Notes under the pieces: generated by a model
Told to the model about the DNA's origin: nothing
The model's database searches: none
The model's input: only the letters and a program-made list of their open reading frames with translations
In this document: positions 9,127 through 23,234 of the stretch, one piece after another
Layout: each line of letters begins with the position of its first letter
How positions within the stretch are numbered: position 1 is the first letter of the stretch
Program-made: the position numbers and the translations under genes
Assembly (NCBI RefSeq): GCF_000004075.3
Contig: NC_026658.2
Location: forward strand, 14,434,075 to 14,498,074
Source of the DNA: Cucumis sativus
Lineage: Eukaryota; Streptophyta; Magnoliopsida; Cucurbitales; Cucurbitaceae
DNA: 64,000 nucleotides
Reading direction: 5' to 3'

Positions 9127-12104
9127 ATGGCCGTAGCCACTATCATTTCTCTTCCACTTACCTCTCCATCATCACGCTCTCTTGCTTCAATTCCTTCTCT
9201 CCGATTGTCTTTTACTTCTTCACTTCAACTGGATTCCCTTCCGAAGTACTCCGCTCGGGGAAGAAGCCCTAGGCTCTCCGTCTCCGCGACTTCCGCTGGC
9301 CTTGAAGTTACAGAGAAAGCGCCGTCGTTTTCTTTTCTTGACCGGAGAGAGAGTGGTCTCCTTCACTTTGTTAAGTACCACGGTCTCGGCAATGACTTCA
9401 TCTTGGTAATGATTACTGTTTCTATATGTTTTTTGTTTTGTAATTGGTTGTAAATGCGTGTTCGTATTTGAAACTTATTTGTTGGAGCTCTGCATTTGAA
9501 ATGGTGGAGTTCTGAAATCGATACTTGGTACCTTAACTTTCGGCCGTTGACTCCGGTGATGTTAATCACGGAAAATTCTATGGATTTAATCAGAAACTAA
9601 TTGGAAAGGTTTCTCGGTCAGTTTACTCTCCGTGGAGGAAAATAGTTTATTTCATTCTCAGATAATCAGTCTACCGTTTGTTTCTTAGTCTGGTATTGAT
9701 TGCAATTGAGCTTGAATAGGTTGATAATAGGGACTCATCAGAGCCTAGGATCACCCCGGAGCAAGCTGCTAAGTTATGTGATCGAAACTTTGGGATCGGT
9801 GCTGACGGTGTTATCTTTGCTATGCCCGGCGTTAATGGTACTGATTATACTATGAGGATATTCAATTCCGACGGCAGTGAACCGGAGGTAATTAATTGTC
9901 CATTTCATAAATAATTGTCCGTGGCTGTTATTGTATGTCTATCAATTACGAATGAGTCTGAATTTCTTTTGCGCTTGTATGTTATAGATGTGTGGTAATG
10001 GAGTGCGATGCTTTGCCAGATTTATTGCGGAACTTGAGAATTTGCAGGGAAGGCATAGGTACGTCTTCTTTCTGTTTTACCATTGTTTTATCTTTTGAGT
10101 CCATTTGTTCATACTTTCTTGTGAACTGCAACTTATTATGGCCAAGCTAATTAAATTATGATACCTTAGATCTTTTATTTCATGTTTATTTATGCATTAG
10201 AATTTCTGAGCGCAGTGTTATTGTTTATACACTCGCAGCTTCACTGTTCATACTGGTGCTGGTCTGATTATTCCAGAACTACAGGATGATGGACAGGTAT
10301 ATTTCGATAAATTTTCTAATCTACAGTCAACTGCCGTTTCAATTTTCTAAAGATATTGGATGGAGGTTTGGGAGGTTGTGAGGCTAATGCTTCTCTATAG
10401 CAACCTTTCATTGGGCTTTTCGTAATTGTCAGCCTTGTTTAGATCCTTTGGATTGAAGGCCCTTCTTGTAATTAGTTTGGAGATTTCTTTTGTGGAATTG
10501 TTTTTTGTATTCTCTCGTAGGTTCTTTCATTTTTCTCCATCAAAGCATGGTTTCTTACGTATTTTTAAGGGTTTGATAGGCACATCTTTACCATTTTTTC
10601 ACTGGAAAATGCGATCAAATGCGACCACTGCTTTTATGGGTTCTGTGCCAATCTTAACGTACATGCAATTTCAGGTAAAAGTAGACATGGGTGAACCAAT
10701 TCTCAAAGCAACAGATGTGCCTACCCGATTGACACCAACTAAAGACCAATCTGTTGTTAAGGCAGCCATAGAAGTAGATGGAGTTGCATGGAGCGTGACC
10801 TGTGTCAGTATGGGAAACCCCCATTGTGTAACTTTTAGCAACAAAATTGAGCAGGTATTTGTTTTGCAACATCCCATTCACTCGTCTAAATCTTCCTAAA
10901 GTTCCTTCTGTGGATTACTATGGCTTGCTCTTTTGTTTTCTTCTCTCTTACTTAAATATAACCACTTGCAAGTTGTATATATTGTGTGCTTGATTTTGAG
11001 ATTTGAGGCAAAAAGTTACAGTTTAATATTAAGTAAAAGAATTTCTGAGTACTTCATAGGCTCCATAAATACATACATTGTATTTATCATAGTTTAGTTG
11101 ATTGATTGAGATGTGGTTGACCATGTAATGTTAACTATAGCTTGAACCGAGTACAAAAAAATTAGGAAGCAACACAAAGTTATCAGGAAGCCTCTGGTGA
11201 TGGCTATATGCTCATTTAACATTTAAATCGTTTCTGTCCTCTGATCCAAAATAGGTTATAGCACATCTAAACTCTGCACTTCAACTTCATAGAGCCTCGA
11301 GTTACATTTGACTGCCTATATTTATTCAGCTGGCATACTATTTTACTATTCATTTACTATTTTTGCTGATTTGCATGGTCATGAACAGAATCTGCAGGTC
11401 GATGGCATAAATTTAGCTGCAATTGGTCCAAAATTTGAACACCATGAGATGTTTCCAGCACGAACAAATACAGGTTAAATTTTAGCAAGTTTAGAAATTC
11501 ATCCTTTTCTGGTTCAAATGTCATCTTTTTTCTTTTACATTCACTAAGATTCTCTTTGCCCTCATACAGAATTTGTGCAAGTTTTATCCAATTCACATCT
11601 TAAAATGCGTGTGTGGGAGCGTGGTGCAGGTTTGAATTTTAAATAACTTAAAATAAATTTAAGTTTATAAGCATATAAATAATTGAATCGCTTCATAACA
11701 AACCTGTGTACTTACCAATGATACTACAGGTGCAACACTTGCTTGTGGAACTGGAGCTTGTGCAGTCGTTGTTGCAGCCGTTCTTGAAGGTCGTGCTGGA
11801 CGGGTAAGAAGACTATGTGCATCTTTTAACCCCTACAGCAATAATATGATTTATTTCATCAGCCTAATCGGACAGTATGGTCATACAAACAGAGAAAAAA
11901 AAGCAAAAAAAAAAAAAAAATGCAATTTTCAATCCTTTCTTTGCCTTAAATCTCCTAACATCGGAATTCAAATATCTGAGACAGAATTGCACCGTTGATC
12001 TGCCTGGAGGACCTTTACAGATAGAGTGGAGTGAGGAAGACAACCACGTATACATGACAGGACCAGCCGAAGTAGTGTTCTATGGATCGGTTCCCCTACA
12101 ATGA
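9127..12104 (+). CDS. DAPF: Diaminopimelate epimerase, chloroplast precursor
   Basis: Nine exons (9127-9405, 9720-9887, 9988-10058, 10239-10296, 10675-10854, 11389-11473, 11570-11629, 11730-11803, 11985-12104) encode 364 residues with all junctions in frame. The enzyme (EC 5.1.1.7) converts LL- to meso-diaminopimelate, the last step before decarboxylation to lysine, in plastids. Residues 1 to about 65 are rich in Ser, Leu and Arg and poor in acids, a typical transit peptide. The catalytic domain begins at about 79 with [10 protein letters not shown]. The two active-site cysteines are visible: Cys151 in [11 protein letters not shown] (first codons of exon 3) and Cys306 in ACGTGACA (exon 8). 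Length is close to the Arabidopsis enzyme. Exon 6 is taken from 11389, because an Asn-Leu start after the CAG fits the family better than the alternative acceptor at 11398. Confidence 0.95.
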
Positions 12105-13950
12105 AAGCAACCTAAAGAATCCGGACAAAAAGGAACTGTCAAATTTTGGCCTCTCAGCCGGTAGGTGGTAATTTATGAAAATGTATCTTCTGTTTGTACT
12201 TTTATTTTTCTGTAATGCACAATGTTTGTTCTGTGTGAATTATAGTTGTCCTTCTCTTATGTTTCTTAGGAATAAAATCAATAACTTCTTTGTCATTGCA
12301 TTTGTACTGATTTATAATTTCGAAATGGTAGGCATGCTTTCCGTTGATATCTTTTGTTGAATATTGGTTACTGGTTAGTGTTGAGTTTCCAACTCTAGGA
12401 TGCGTTTCTTTCATTGACACCCAATTATTGTCAGGTCAAGTAGATTGTCTCACGTGATTAGTTAAGTTGAGAGGTGCAAGTAAGCTTTTCAGACTAATGT
12501 ATATAGAAAAAGAAAACTTGTTCGTCAGCATTGTTCTTGGTTTTTCTTTTTTTGCCCTACAAAATTTCTTTCCACTCATTAGAGAAATTGATTTAGTTAT
12601 CAAATTTCTCCATTCTTCCTATGGGGGTGTGAGTTGGGGGCTATACTTGCTTCGACCTTCATTCTCCGTCAAATCCCACTTTGATTGAAAGCTATATTAT
12701 CTGATCAGTCTCTTTCATACAATTTTACAACAGCCGAACAAACATTTGCTCATATAGGAATTGATAAGACCAAATTACGAAGCCATTTTGGTTCAAACAT
12801 TCTTTCATATGAGAATTGATTCCTAGTAGATTTTCCAAATGTCAAATGTCAAAATTAAAATATAACGTTTAGCCTTCTAATTCAATTTTTTTGCGATCTC
12901 CAAGATAAAAACTTTTTTAGATTCGCTGAATTGTATTCTACTTAATTGTTGTGGGCATCAAATTCCTTTGTCTGACATGACAAAATTACACATTTTGCTA
13001 TAAACTCTTTTATTTTTGTAGCTTTACTTTTTTATTTATTTGTCAATACATTTCCCTTTACAACCAGTTTCTCTATGAATACCTCTTATTATAACGGGAT
13101 GATTGTATTAACCATAAATTAATTCTCAATCTTCGTTACCTTATAGGCAAGGTGCAAAAGAAATCTCCATAATCACTTTCTACAAAATCAACTTTTTTTT
13201 AAAAAAAAAAAATTCTTACAAGAAGTATTTTAAAATCAACATGGTTCATTTTTAAATGCTTGTTTTTTTAATTTCCAACGAAGTGTAACCTATTCCAAAA
13301 ACATTCAAAAAGTGCTAATTTTGTTAAATGTATTACTGCTAAAATGGAAATAAAAACTATGATATGCTTTTTGGAGACCAAATCAATATCAATTTTACAA
13401 GTAATATAAAACAGAAAACTATAAGAAATCAGGAGATTGCCAAATCAGTATTAAGTTAATACAGATTTTAATGTTAACACTAGGAAGTTAAATCAAGTCT
13501 TAAGTTCTTATATTCTTTCAATTATTAATTATAATGAATTTTAAGTATAGTTAGACTAATCAAGACATGAAGATTTATTTAACTAAATTTCAATTTCTTC
13601 AAACACCACGAAATTTCAATAGTTTTATAGATAAGATGCCGATTACTAAAAAATTCAGCAAAGAATAATTTAAAATAAAAACAAATATCAATTCAATCTT
13701 CATGTTAAAACATTTAATACCTATACCATTGTTATATCTTGCAAGAAAAGAATTACAAATTTCAGAAATTAAATAGCTGTAAATTGTAATTTATAATCAA
13801 TTTTTTTCCCCAAAAAAGCAACCCTTTTTATCCTCCCTTTTTACAACGTGGTAAAGGAAAAAGGAAAAAGAGAAGAAAAGAAAAAAGGACATTGAAGGTT
13901 TTTAGGAAATAAATCCCACCAATTGGAAATGCAGACTCCGGCCGTCCCTC
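12105..13950. other. DapF 3' region and AT-rich intergenic DNA
   Basis: The first 200 or so bases are the likely 3' untranslated region; an AATAAA at 12271-12276 is a plausible polyadenylation signal. The rest is AT-rich with short chance frames, including a T-run/A-run foldback at about 13191-13212. No gene is seen. Confidence 0.55.
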
Positions 13951-14013
13951 AGAAATTTTGAAAATTCATTCTCGAGTGGGGTCCTCACCTTTCATCAAAT
14001 TCAAATTTACGAT

Positions 14014-14023
14014 TCCAACGGCT
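14014..14023 (+). promoter_or_regulatory. MSA element (mitosis-specific activator) upstream of kinesin-5
   Basis: TCCAACGGCT is a perfect match to the plant MSA consensus YCYAACGGYY, bound by three-repeat MYB (MYB3R) factors that drive G2/M transcription. It lies 304 bases before the kinesin-5 ATG, in a pyrimidine-rich promoter/leader. Kinesin-5 and other cytokinesis genes in plants are known to be under such control, so motif and gene product agree. Confidence 0.65.
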
Positions 14024-14326
14024 ACTTTCCCCCCCTCTATGTAAACAATATTGACAGTAGCCGCTGAATCTCATACATTTTCCCCCATACCCCTCGCTCC
14101 TTTCCCCATTTCAATCATTTCTTCGAATCCAATACAACAACGATTCTCTCACTTCCCTCAATCGAATCTTCATTTTTTAAAGGTTTTCCTCTTTTCCCCT
14201 AATTTTTGTTTTTCATTTCTGAATTTATGATTTATGAATGAGCCGTTTCCAATTCGTGATTCTGTTTTTGTTTTAGGTAGCAAGTGGTGGTGATTTTCTG
14301 GTAATTTTGTTAATTGAGGAAGAAAA

Positions 14327-17300
14327 ATGGTGCCACTGACGCCTGATCAGTCTAAGAAATCGGGAGTTGGGGTTACGCCTTCTCCTGCTCCCTTTTTGAC
14401 TCCTCGTCCTGAACGGCGACGAACTGATTCTAGAGGATCTGATTCAAATTCTAACCATCATCATCAGAATCGGGATAAAGAAGTTAATGTTCAGGTTGTG
14501 TTGAGATGCAGGTGAGATTTCTTTGTTTTTAGAGTACTTGTTAGGGTGTTAATGAGTTTTGGAACTTAGAACTAGATCAGCTGTCTGATTGTTTACATAA
14601 TTTACATACCCATTACATTCGTTAGGTTAATGAAGGATGTCATGGGTTTAATTTTTTGAACTTGAAATGCTTATGAGAAGTATATACAGAGCATCAGGGT
14701 TTAGAAATTCTCTTTTGCTTGGAAGCTAATATAACGTACTTGGATTTAATTTCCATATTTGTTTGGATTGCTTCAGAGTGTTTTTTGTTGTCTACATTGC
14801 TTTTGAAACTTAGTTTAGTGGATTTCGGAAGTACTGGAGAGTTCATTTTCTGAGTTTCTACTTATATGACCATGGTACTTTTGATGATCTAATCTCTAGA
14901 ACTGAGGTGGTGATGATGACTTGCTCGTGTATTTGCCTCAATGGAATCTGATTAATTATTTATTTCTCTGAATGGTAGGCCGTTAAATGATGATGAACAA
15001 AAGTCGAAGGTTCCACAAGTGATATCGTGTAATGAGATAAGAAGAGAAGTTAGCGTGTTGCAAAGTGTAGCCAATAAGCAAGTCGATAGAATCTTCTCCT
15101 TTGACAAGGTAAGTTTCTGAAACGTTAACTTGGTTAACTCTGTGATAATGGATAACTTGATTTGGTTATTTTAGCTGACTATGAATAGTTGTCAGGTGTT
15201 TGGTCCGAAGGCACAGCAAAGATCAATTTATGAACAAGCTATTGCCCCTATTGTGAATGAAGTTCTTGAAGGCTTCAACTGCACTGTCTTTGCTTATGGG
15301 CAAACAGGCTCGGGTAAAACATATACAATGGAAGGTGGGATGAAAAATAAGGTATAGATAGTCAAACAAGAACCTTATATTTTATTTCCTTAAGCCAATT
15401 TATTCACTGTTTTTGACATGTATTTCCCATTACAAACAAACAGAATAAGGATCTGCCTGCTGAGGCTGGTGTTATTCCACGAGCTGTTCGTCAAATTTTC
15501 GATACACTTGAAGAGCAAAATGCAGACTATAGTATGAAAGTGACATTCTTGGAGCTTTACAATGAAGAAATTACTGATTTGTTGGCTCAAGAAGACCAAT
15601 CACGATCTGCAGACGAAAAGCAAAAGAAACCTATTTCCTTGATGGAGGATGGAAAGGGTGCAGTGGTTGTAAGGGGTCTTGAAGAAGAAGCAGTTTACAG
15701 TTTAAGTGAGATATATACTCTTTTGGAACGAGGATCTGCCAGAAGGCGTACAGCAGATACCTTGTTAAACAAGCGTAGCAGGTAGAGCTTTAACATTATG
15801 TTGGTAATTTGGATTTTTGAGAAAAATATAGATTACCAGACATGTTTTGTTCATTATGTTCTATTATTGCAGCCGCTCTCATTCTATATTTTCCATTACT
15901 CTTCACATCAAAGAATCATCTGTTGGTGATGAGGAGCTGATCAAATGTGGAAAGCTTAATCTTGTTGATTTAGCTGGATCGGAGAATATATCGCGCTCAG
16001 GTGCTCGAGAGGTAAAAATTTGTGTATATGCATGTATTCAAACTTGTAAGACAGATTTGGAATTGATAGACAGTCAATTTCAGGATCTGCTAATTAAGCT
16101 ATTACAGTGTCTGACCAGCATTTAATGAACATGTAGCCAAAAGCCTTGTAGTTAAGTAGATACTTCTGTTGTTCAGATTTGAATCAATATACACCTTTTA
16201 ACTTTCAGGCTCGAGCAAGAGAAGCAGGAGAGATTAATAAGAGCTTACTTACCTTGGGTCGTGTTATAAATGCACTGGTTGAACATTCTTCTCATATACC
16301 TTACAGGTATATCCTGAAATCTATTAATCAAACAGTATCATTGGGCCGCCTTAAGTATTTATCATTATTATTCTTTTGTAACTATTATTAGTCCTAATAA
16401 GAATTTTCTGATTCCTGTCATGGGAAATTATGTGCAGGGATAGTAAGCTTACTAGGTTGTTGAGAGATTCTTTGGGAGGGAAGACAAAAACTTGTGTCAT
16501 TGCCACAATTTCTCCTTCTGCTAGTTGCTTGGATGAGACTCTCAGTACGCTAGACTATGCCCAACGTGCAAAATATATCAAAAACAAACCTGAGGTTATA
16601 CTCCTACGAACCTCCTAAAAACCTGTTCACTCTATTAACTTTTACTCTTTTTCCCCATTTCTGAATTTTAAGTTCATTGACAGGCAAACCAGAAAATATC
16701 GAAAGCTGTGCTACTAAAGGATTTGTATCTAGAAATAGAAAGGATGAAAGAAGGTTGGAACTCCATTTTAACATATTTAGATTCAATCTATGAACAGAAG
16801 AAGAGTAGAATATCCTTTTTGTTTAACATACAATAAAATTGTTGCAGACATCCGAGCTGCAAGGGACAAGAATGGTGTTTATATTCCACGTGAGAGATAT
16901 GCTCAAGATGAAGCTGAGAAGAAGGTTGGTCGTTTTATGTTAAAGAGAATAAAATGCCTGGAACCTTTTCCTTCTTTTATAATATTGTCTCTCAAAACAT
17001 TAGCTTTACAAAATTTGATCAGCGGCCTAAGACAATTGTGTGTAATTTGAGAGGCAGCATCTTCTACCCACATATTTTCGATGTGTGATAATTGGTGCAT
17101 AAGACTAAACCTGCAAATTTCAGATACTAATTTAAATTTTGAAGACTCATGATATCTGCTTTGCAGGAAAAATCTGAGAGGATTGAACAACTTGAAAATG
17201 AGCTCAACCTTAGCGAGAAGGTCAGTTTTGCTCTAGATTTAGTTTAATTCTTTTTACTCAACGTTGTTTATAAGACTGCAAAGTTGGCTTTTTCGTACAG

Positions 17301-20300
17301 CAAGTTGAAAGCTTCCGAGAGCTTTATCTGGTTGAACAAAAAATGAAACTGGACATGGAACGGGAGCTCAAGGATTGCATGGTATGAATGTACCGAAGCA
17401 TTGCTTCTCTGATGCACATATATCTATATAGAATATCATGAAATATTGGTTCTCATCTCTATATGCTTGTTCGTTCAGATAAATTTGGAAAGCCGGAATA
17501 AGGCATTGTCTGAACTACAAGATGAACACGGGTTGGCCATTGCAGCCTTGAAAGAGAAGGAGTCGATCGTCTCTCAGCTGAAGACCTCAGGTTTGTCTCT
17601 CAATCATAAGAATTTTTCATACCTTATGATTTATGTATATATAATCTGATTATATTGGAACAAACAGAAAATTCCTTACTTCAACGTGCAAAGTCATTGC
17701 GCGTGGACTTGCAAAATGCCTCCGAGGATATAAGTTTATTATTTGATAAAATAGGTATGCCCTTTTCCAAATAATTGAATTCTTGAATTGTTAAATGACC
17801 CTATGTAAAATTATTATTCTTATCACCATGATGTATTTGAAGTCCTATGGTAGAATGATCTAGAAGCAAAAAAAGCGTTCGCTCGTGGAATTTTGTTACT
17901 TTAAATGCTATCATTGTGGAAAGTATTACATAGATTTATTTTCTTAATAATTTTGGTTTCTCTCCCTATATAGACCGGAAAGATAGAATGGAAGCAGAAA
18001 ATCAAACTAGAGTCTTGACATTTGGCTCTCAGCTTGATCAGAATTTAAAAGATCTTCACAAGATCATCTTAGGATCTGTTTCTCAACATCAAGAACAGCT
18101 AAGATCCATGGAAGAACATGCACACACATATCTTGCAAGTAAATCAGATGTAAGGAAAGGAAGAAATTTTGTAAAGTTCCGTTGCATGTGTGTCTTGTAT
18201 CTGATTAATCATAAGCTCCTCATTTTCAGGCAACTCAAGTCCTGGAGACAAAAGTAGGAAAAATGTCAAAGACTTACTCTTTGGGAGTAGCTGCCTTAAG
18301 ACAGTTAATCAAAACACTGCAACAGAATGTTTCCAGCGACTTGGAACAGATGAATGCCACGGTTTCATCACAAGCAATAAATGTTGAAAATGTATGAAGT
18401 GCATGTGAATACTTTTTCGTTCCATTCATTTTCATCAATAAGTAACATGTGCAAATCAAATACTGACAATGCAACATGTGAAATTTTGTCCAGTTCTTAG
18501 TTAATGCAGTATTGGATGCCAAGGAGGTTGTCAAGGAGATTCAAAGTTCTCTTAGTGACCAAAAACAACTTATTGATCTCCATGTTCGACGCCAAGACGA
18601 GGTAGTGGTCATTATTTGTAATACTGGCTTTTGATGGTCGTGAGAGTTTATCAACAAATTTTGTCAAGTTTGCAATTTAATCCTTGAAAAAAAAATTCAG
18701 GGATTGCAACACAGCTTGGTTTCAGCACAGAAGATATCGAATGCAAGTATGAACATTTTTAATGAACTTCATTCCCATGCATCTAAAGTCATGACGTTGC
18801 TTGAAGAAAGTCAAATTGAGAGGTCCAATCAATTAGTGAATTTTGAGAAGACGTTCAAGGTAGCTAAAAGACAAATTTCAAATTGAAGTTTTTCATAGTT
18901 CTCTGTCAATTTATAACCTACTTGAATTTGTGGAACTCAGGAGCAGGCAGAGAAAGAGGAGAAACAAGCTTTGTCAAACATTGCAGCCATTATTGCAAAT
19001 TTGACATCCAAGAAGTCTGAGATGGTTGGGTCAATGTTCTTTTATGTCATTAGCATATCTAAAGACTTGAATGAAGCCTTGTGTGGTTTAACTTTTTGGT
19101 AAATTCAATAGGTATCGAAGGCATCAATAAACATTCAGGAATGGAACCTACAACACAACAAGATATTACAGCAAGAAATGTCCAGCATGCAGCAAGTGTC
19201 AAATCATGCCAAGAAGGACATGAATGAATATGTTGAAAAGGTGGAATCTCATTTCACAGAGAGCATGATCTCATCAAATGAGTCAAAGAATGTTCTGGAA
19301 AGCGCAATTGACAAATGGTAAGTTTTACTCGGAATCATTTTTTTGTGATTGAAGAAATAACCTATCACATGACACAAAATGAATAAATGAAATTTGCTCT
19401 GAAAGATATATCTTTGGTTCTTTTTTGAAAAAGTAGTCGAGTATAAATCTATTTTCCTGCACTGTGCAGCTCAAAGGGATTGGATCATTCTCAAAGATTA
19501 TGGGAAGATGCGCAATCATCAGTAATAAAACTGAGTAAGATTGGTGCTACAGAGATAGAATCTTCAGTAAAGTGAGTATCTGTTTCCTTCAGTTTCTCAT
19601 AGTTTCTTTGACTATGATTTACAAAAGTAAACTCTCTATTTTCTTTCTGAAACAGGGCTAGTATTTGCAAAAATCATTTTGCACATGAGGAATTTTCAAC
19701 TGTTTCTTCAACACTGGATGCTGATTTTGATGCTGAAGTCAGTGGTGTTCTGGCTTCAGTGAATGGTACTTCTGGATAACCTTAAAAATTGTATTATTCC
19801 CCCTTTTAAAGCAACTGTGTTTCTTATGCTTACTTTTTGGATAACTTAACGGCAGATTCTTTGAGATTGGACCATGAAAATAAAAAGGAGTTAGACTCCA
19901 TTTCCACCTCATGCTTGGACGAGCTCAAATCCACACAAGATAACCATGGAAGAACGATATCGAAAATACGAGACCAAGCAGAACAGTGTCTCATAAAAGA
20001 TTATCTGGTTTGTCTTATTGCTTGACTGATCATATCTATATCTTTGTTTACAATAATTTTCATAATATGATGTAACTTCGATTGGGAGAACAGGTCGATC
20101 AGCATTCCGACTCAACACCGAAGAAAAGAGCAATAGCAGTGCCAAGTCTAGCATCCATTGAGGAGATGAGAACCCCAGTACATTATCTGAAAGAAGGAAT
20201 TTCAACAGAAAACAAGTTGAAATGGGGTTTGATAGAAGGAAAAGTTCAAAATGGAGCCGCGTCGATACCCTCAAGAGCTCCTTTTACAAATGTCAACTGA
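14327..20300 (+). CDS. KIN5: Kinesin-5 (BimC / 125-kDa kinesin-related protein)
   Basis: Twenty-three exons encode 1049 residues: 14327-14511, 14979-15108, 15196-15351, 15444-15781, 15873-16011, 16209-16306, 16438-16594, 16684-16753, 16848-16924, 17167-17220, 17301-17381, 17479-17590, 17668-17754, 17974-18149, 18230-18391, 18494-18601, 18701-18859, 18941-19024, 19112-19317, 19470-19571, 19656-19765, 19856-20007, 20094-20300. All phases agree. The N-terminal motor starts near residue 53 ([11 protein letters not shown]). It shows the P-loop GQTGSGKT at 140-147, switch I SSRSH (across exons 4/5), switch [10 protein letters not shown] and the [13 protein letters not shown] microtubule-binding region. 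A long stalk with coiled-coil heptads follows. The tail has a BimC-box-like TPKKR ... SIEEMRTP, whose Thr is the expected CDK site. The homotetramer slides antiparallel spindle and phragmoplast microtubules. The length is normal for plant kinesin-5. Confidence 0.96.
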
Positions 20301-23234
20301 AAAAAATCACTCGTTTTCAGAAAGCTCTGTGTGGAGCTGTGAAAAGGGGGAAAAAAAAGGGAGGAAAAAAGTGTTCATCTATTGATGGATATAATATAAT
20401 CCTTCCATTTCATCTCAAGCTCTCAATTAAGGTCAGTTTGAGTAGTGAAAATAGCCAGATGATGATGAAATTTATTCATTATCATCTTCTTCTTCTTCAC
20501 TTATCTGTATGTGTATTATTCTTTTAGAGTTAGAGTTCATTGATGGGATCAAATATTATTACTCAACTGAGAGAGGTGAATGAATATAATATATATATAT
20601 AATATTTTGATCTAAATTGTTATGTTCTTCCCTCTTTATGTTTCCTTTCTAGATTAACTTGAAAATTTTCAAGAACTAAAGAAGTTTATTATTATTAAGC
20701 TTGGATTCATGAACTTTGTCAAAAGGTTCATACTATTGTACAAAATTCTCAAATCCATCTTGATTTGAATTTGGAATTACAAATTAGTTATTATGAACAT
20801 TAATTAAGTTACATGTGTTAAATGAGTCTCTAAATTCAAATCTTTATTTAGTGTACCCTTGAGGTTTAAAAATGTGTCAAAATAGGTTTAATAATTTCTT
20901 AATCTTGATATAGTCAATGTTTCAAAACATTAATTAATTAACCTACTAGACTCATTCGAACATAAAATATTATAGTTAGTATAGTTATAATCTTTTACTT
21001 ATTAAACACAAAATTAAAAGTTTGAAAGTTTATAGGCTAAATATAGTAATTTAACAACAAATATTCAATAGATTAGTAAGAGTTGGAAATGTGTTCATAT
21101 TGGTCAGCTATGTAGAATTTGTTGCACTAATTTGAATGTTAAAAAACAGTGAAGAAAAAGACATAAGGTTGGCTGCTACTTCCTTTTTGTATAGTTGTTG
21201 TAAATTCCAATTTAATCTAATGAGATTGATTCATTCATATTATAATAACATATGCTTAAAACATTAGGTGGCTCTCCCCTCTGAAATAAAACTATATATT
21301 ATATTATTTTTTCAATAAAAGTAAACATTGATATAAACAATACGAATAAAAAATTCGAATCTATAACTTAAAAGAAAAAATAGTTCCTAACGTATAAAGT
21401 CTCAATAAGATTTTTAAATCTACCACTACTCGTACAATTTGAACTTAATTTATGTCGTCGGTTTATAATTTTAAGAGTTTGAATATAGTTTTCCTATTTT
21501 GATGTAAGTTTCAAATTTTGTTCCTATAGTCAAATAAATATCATAAACCAAATCCGAGCTAATCAACTACCAATTGAATGGTACATTCTTTATGTCCTAT
21601 ATAATTGGTCATGATTGTGTTTTCTTTTCTTAATTAGAATGTTGATAGTCAATATTGAACTTCACTATACATCACAACTAAAAAGGTTTTTCTTCTTCCT
21701 TTTTCTTTCTTGTAAAAAATATATAATATCAGTAAAGAAATATATTATGATCAGTCTTATAATTAAAAAATTCCTTTGGCAGTGTTCTTATGAAACTCAA
21801 ACACTTCAATAGTTAAAACCATCTTTTTATATGAATAATAAAAGACAAATTGTGGGAATAAATGAAGAAAGTCAAAGAATATATATATGTGAAAAAGAAG
21901 TAGTTTTTAAGGTTAGTATTGATTTTGAAGGTTCCATGAAAATGCCCTACATGCAGTTGCCATACATGACCATTTATTGCTTCACCTACTTCACTTCTTT
22001 CTACACATATTCCTATTGCCTTGTTTTCTTTCTACTTTTTACTATTTGATAAAGGGATACTTGCTTGTATCTATCTAGTCGTCAAAATAGATATATCTTC
22101 TTTACTTCTAAAAATAATATAGTCGTTTAAACGTAGTCATGAGCAATATTTCATTTTAAAAATAACGTGAGAATATAAATGAATGACAAAAAACAAGACA
22201 ATGTGAAAATCATGAACAAAAATAGGTGTGGAAGTTATGGACACGTGACCTTGTTCACGTTATTAGTAACAAAGATTTTATATTTTGGATGGAAGGTCGA
22301 AGATTTTGATCCGCCGTCTAGGAGGAAATTGTAGACCAAGTTCAAAATTATTCCATGATTTCGACTCAAATCCTTTTTTTCTCTAATATTTTTGTCTTTA
22401 GATATTGATTAAACGGTGACACGTTTAATTTTTTAAAAACATATATTAAAAAAATGTGTGAAAATTATCTTAAAATAACATTTTAGTTTTATGTACAGAA
22501 GGTTCTATCCTTTATTCTCATAATAATTACTGTACTTAGCAAACAAAAGAGGTAACAAATGAGGTTTCAAATTAGAAAAGTAACTTTTTAAAAAATGATC
22601 CATCCTCTCTCCCTCCACCATCCTCATCTTCTTCTTCCTCTCACCTTCTACCTTCCTTCCTCCTTTTCCAACGTTTCCATTTTCAGTTAACCAAAAGAAA
22701 AAAAAGCAGGTAAGACATTATGACATCACCGACACTCTTTCAACCCACAAAATATATGATTGTATTTTGTTAATGTGAGTGAATTTAGTTTCGCAATAAT
22801 TAACATAACTTAGAAATGCCTTACATGGTTAAACTAAACTTGAAAATAATTACCTATTTTGATGAAAAAAAGAGATTTGACCTATCTATCCTTTTCATTG
22901 ATAAATAACTAAAATATCAAAATTATATTTTTGAATGACATGCCCAAAATTAGTCATAAAATCACACAAGACATTGTCCACTATTGTTTAAACAAATCCC
23001 AGCAGCCAAAAAATAAAGAAGAAATTAATTTTATTTAAAACAAAATTCTGATTTTTCCTTCAGTCAAACCAAAACCCCCAACTAAGAATATTTTTTTTCC
23101 CCTTAATAAATACTGACATCAATCCCTTCCAATTTCCAAATCCCATCTTCGCCTTCCTTCTTCATCAATTTCTAAATTTCCCAACCCAAATTCAAACACA
23201 CACACACATACCTCCATAATTTCTTCATATTCAC
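20301..23234. other. Kinesin 3' region, intergenic DNA and zinc-finger promoter
   Basis: The first 300 or so bases are the kinesin 3' region, with a TA microsatellite at about 20585-20603. The middle is AT-rich without a supported gene. A pyrimidine-rich stretch (CT/CTT runs, about 22600-22680) and a CACGTG G-box near 22240 lie upstream of the zinc-finger gene. A CA run just before its ATG belongs to the leader. Confidence 0.5.

Noticed and set aside
19909-20274. 121-codon minus-strand frame
   Set aside because: It is antisense to the last two kinesin-5 exons and spans their intron; a shadow frame.
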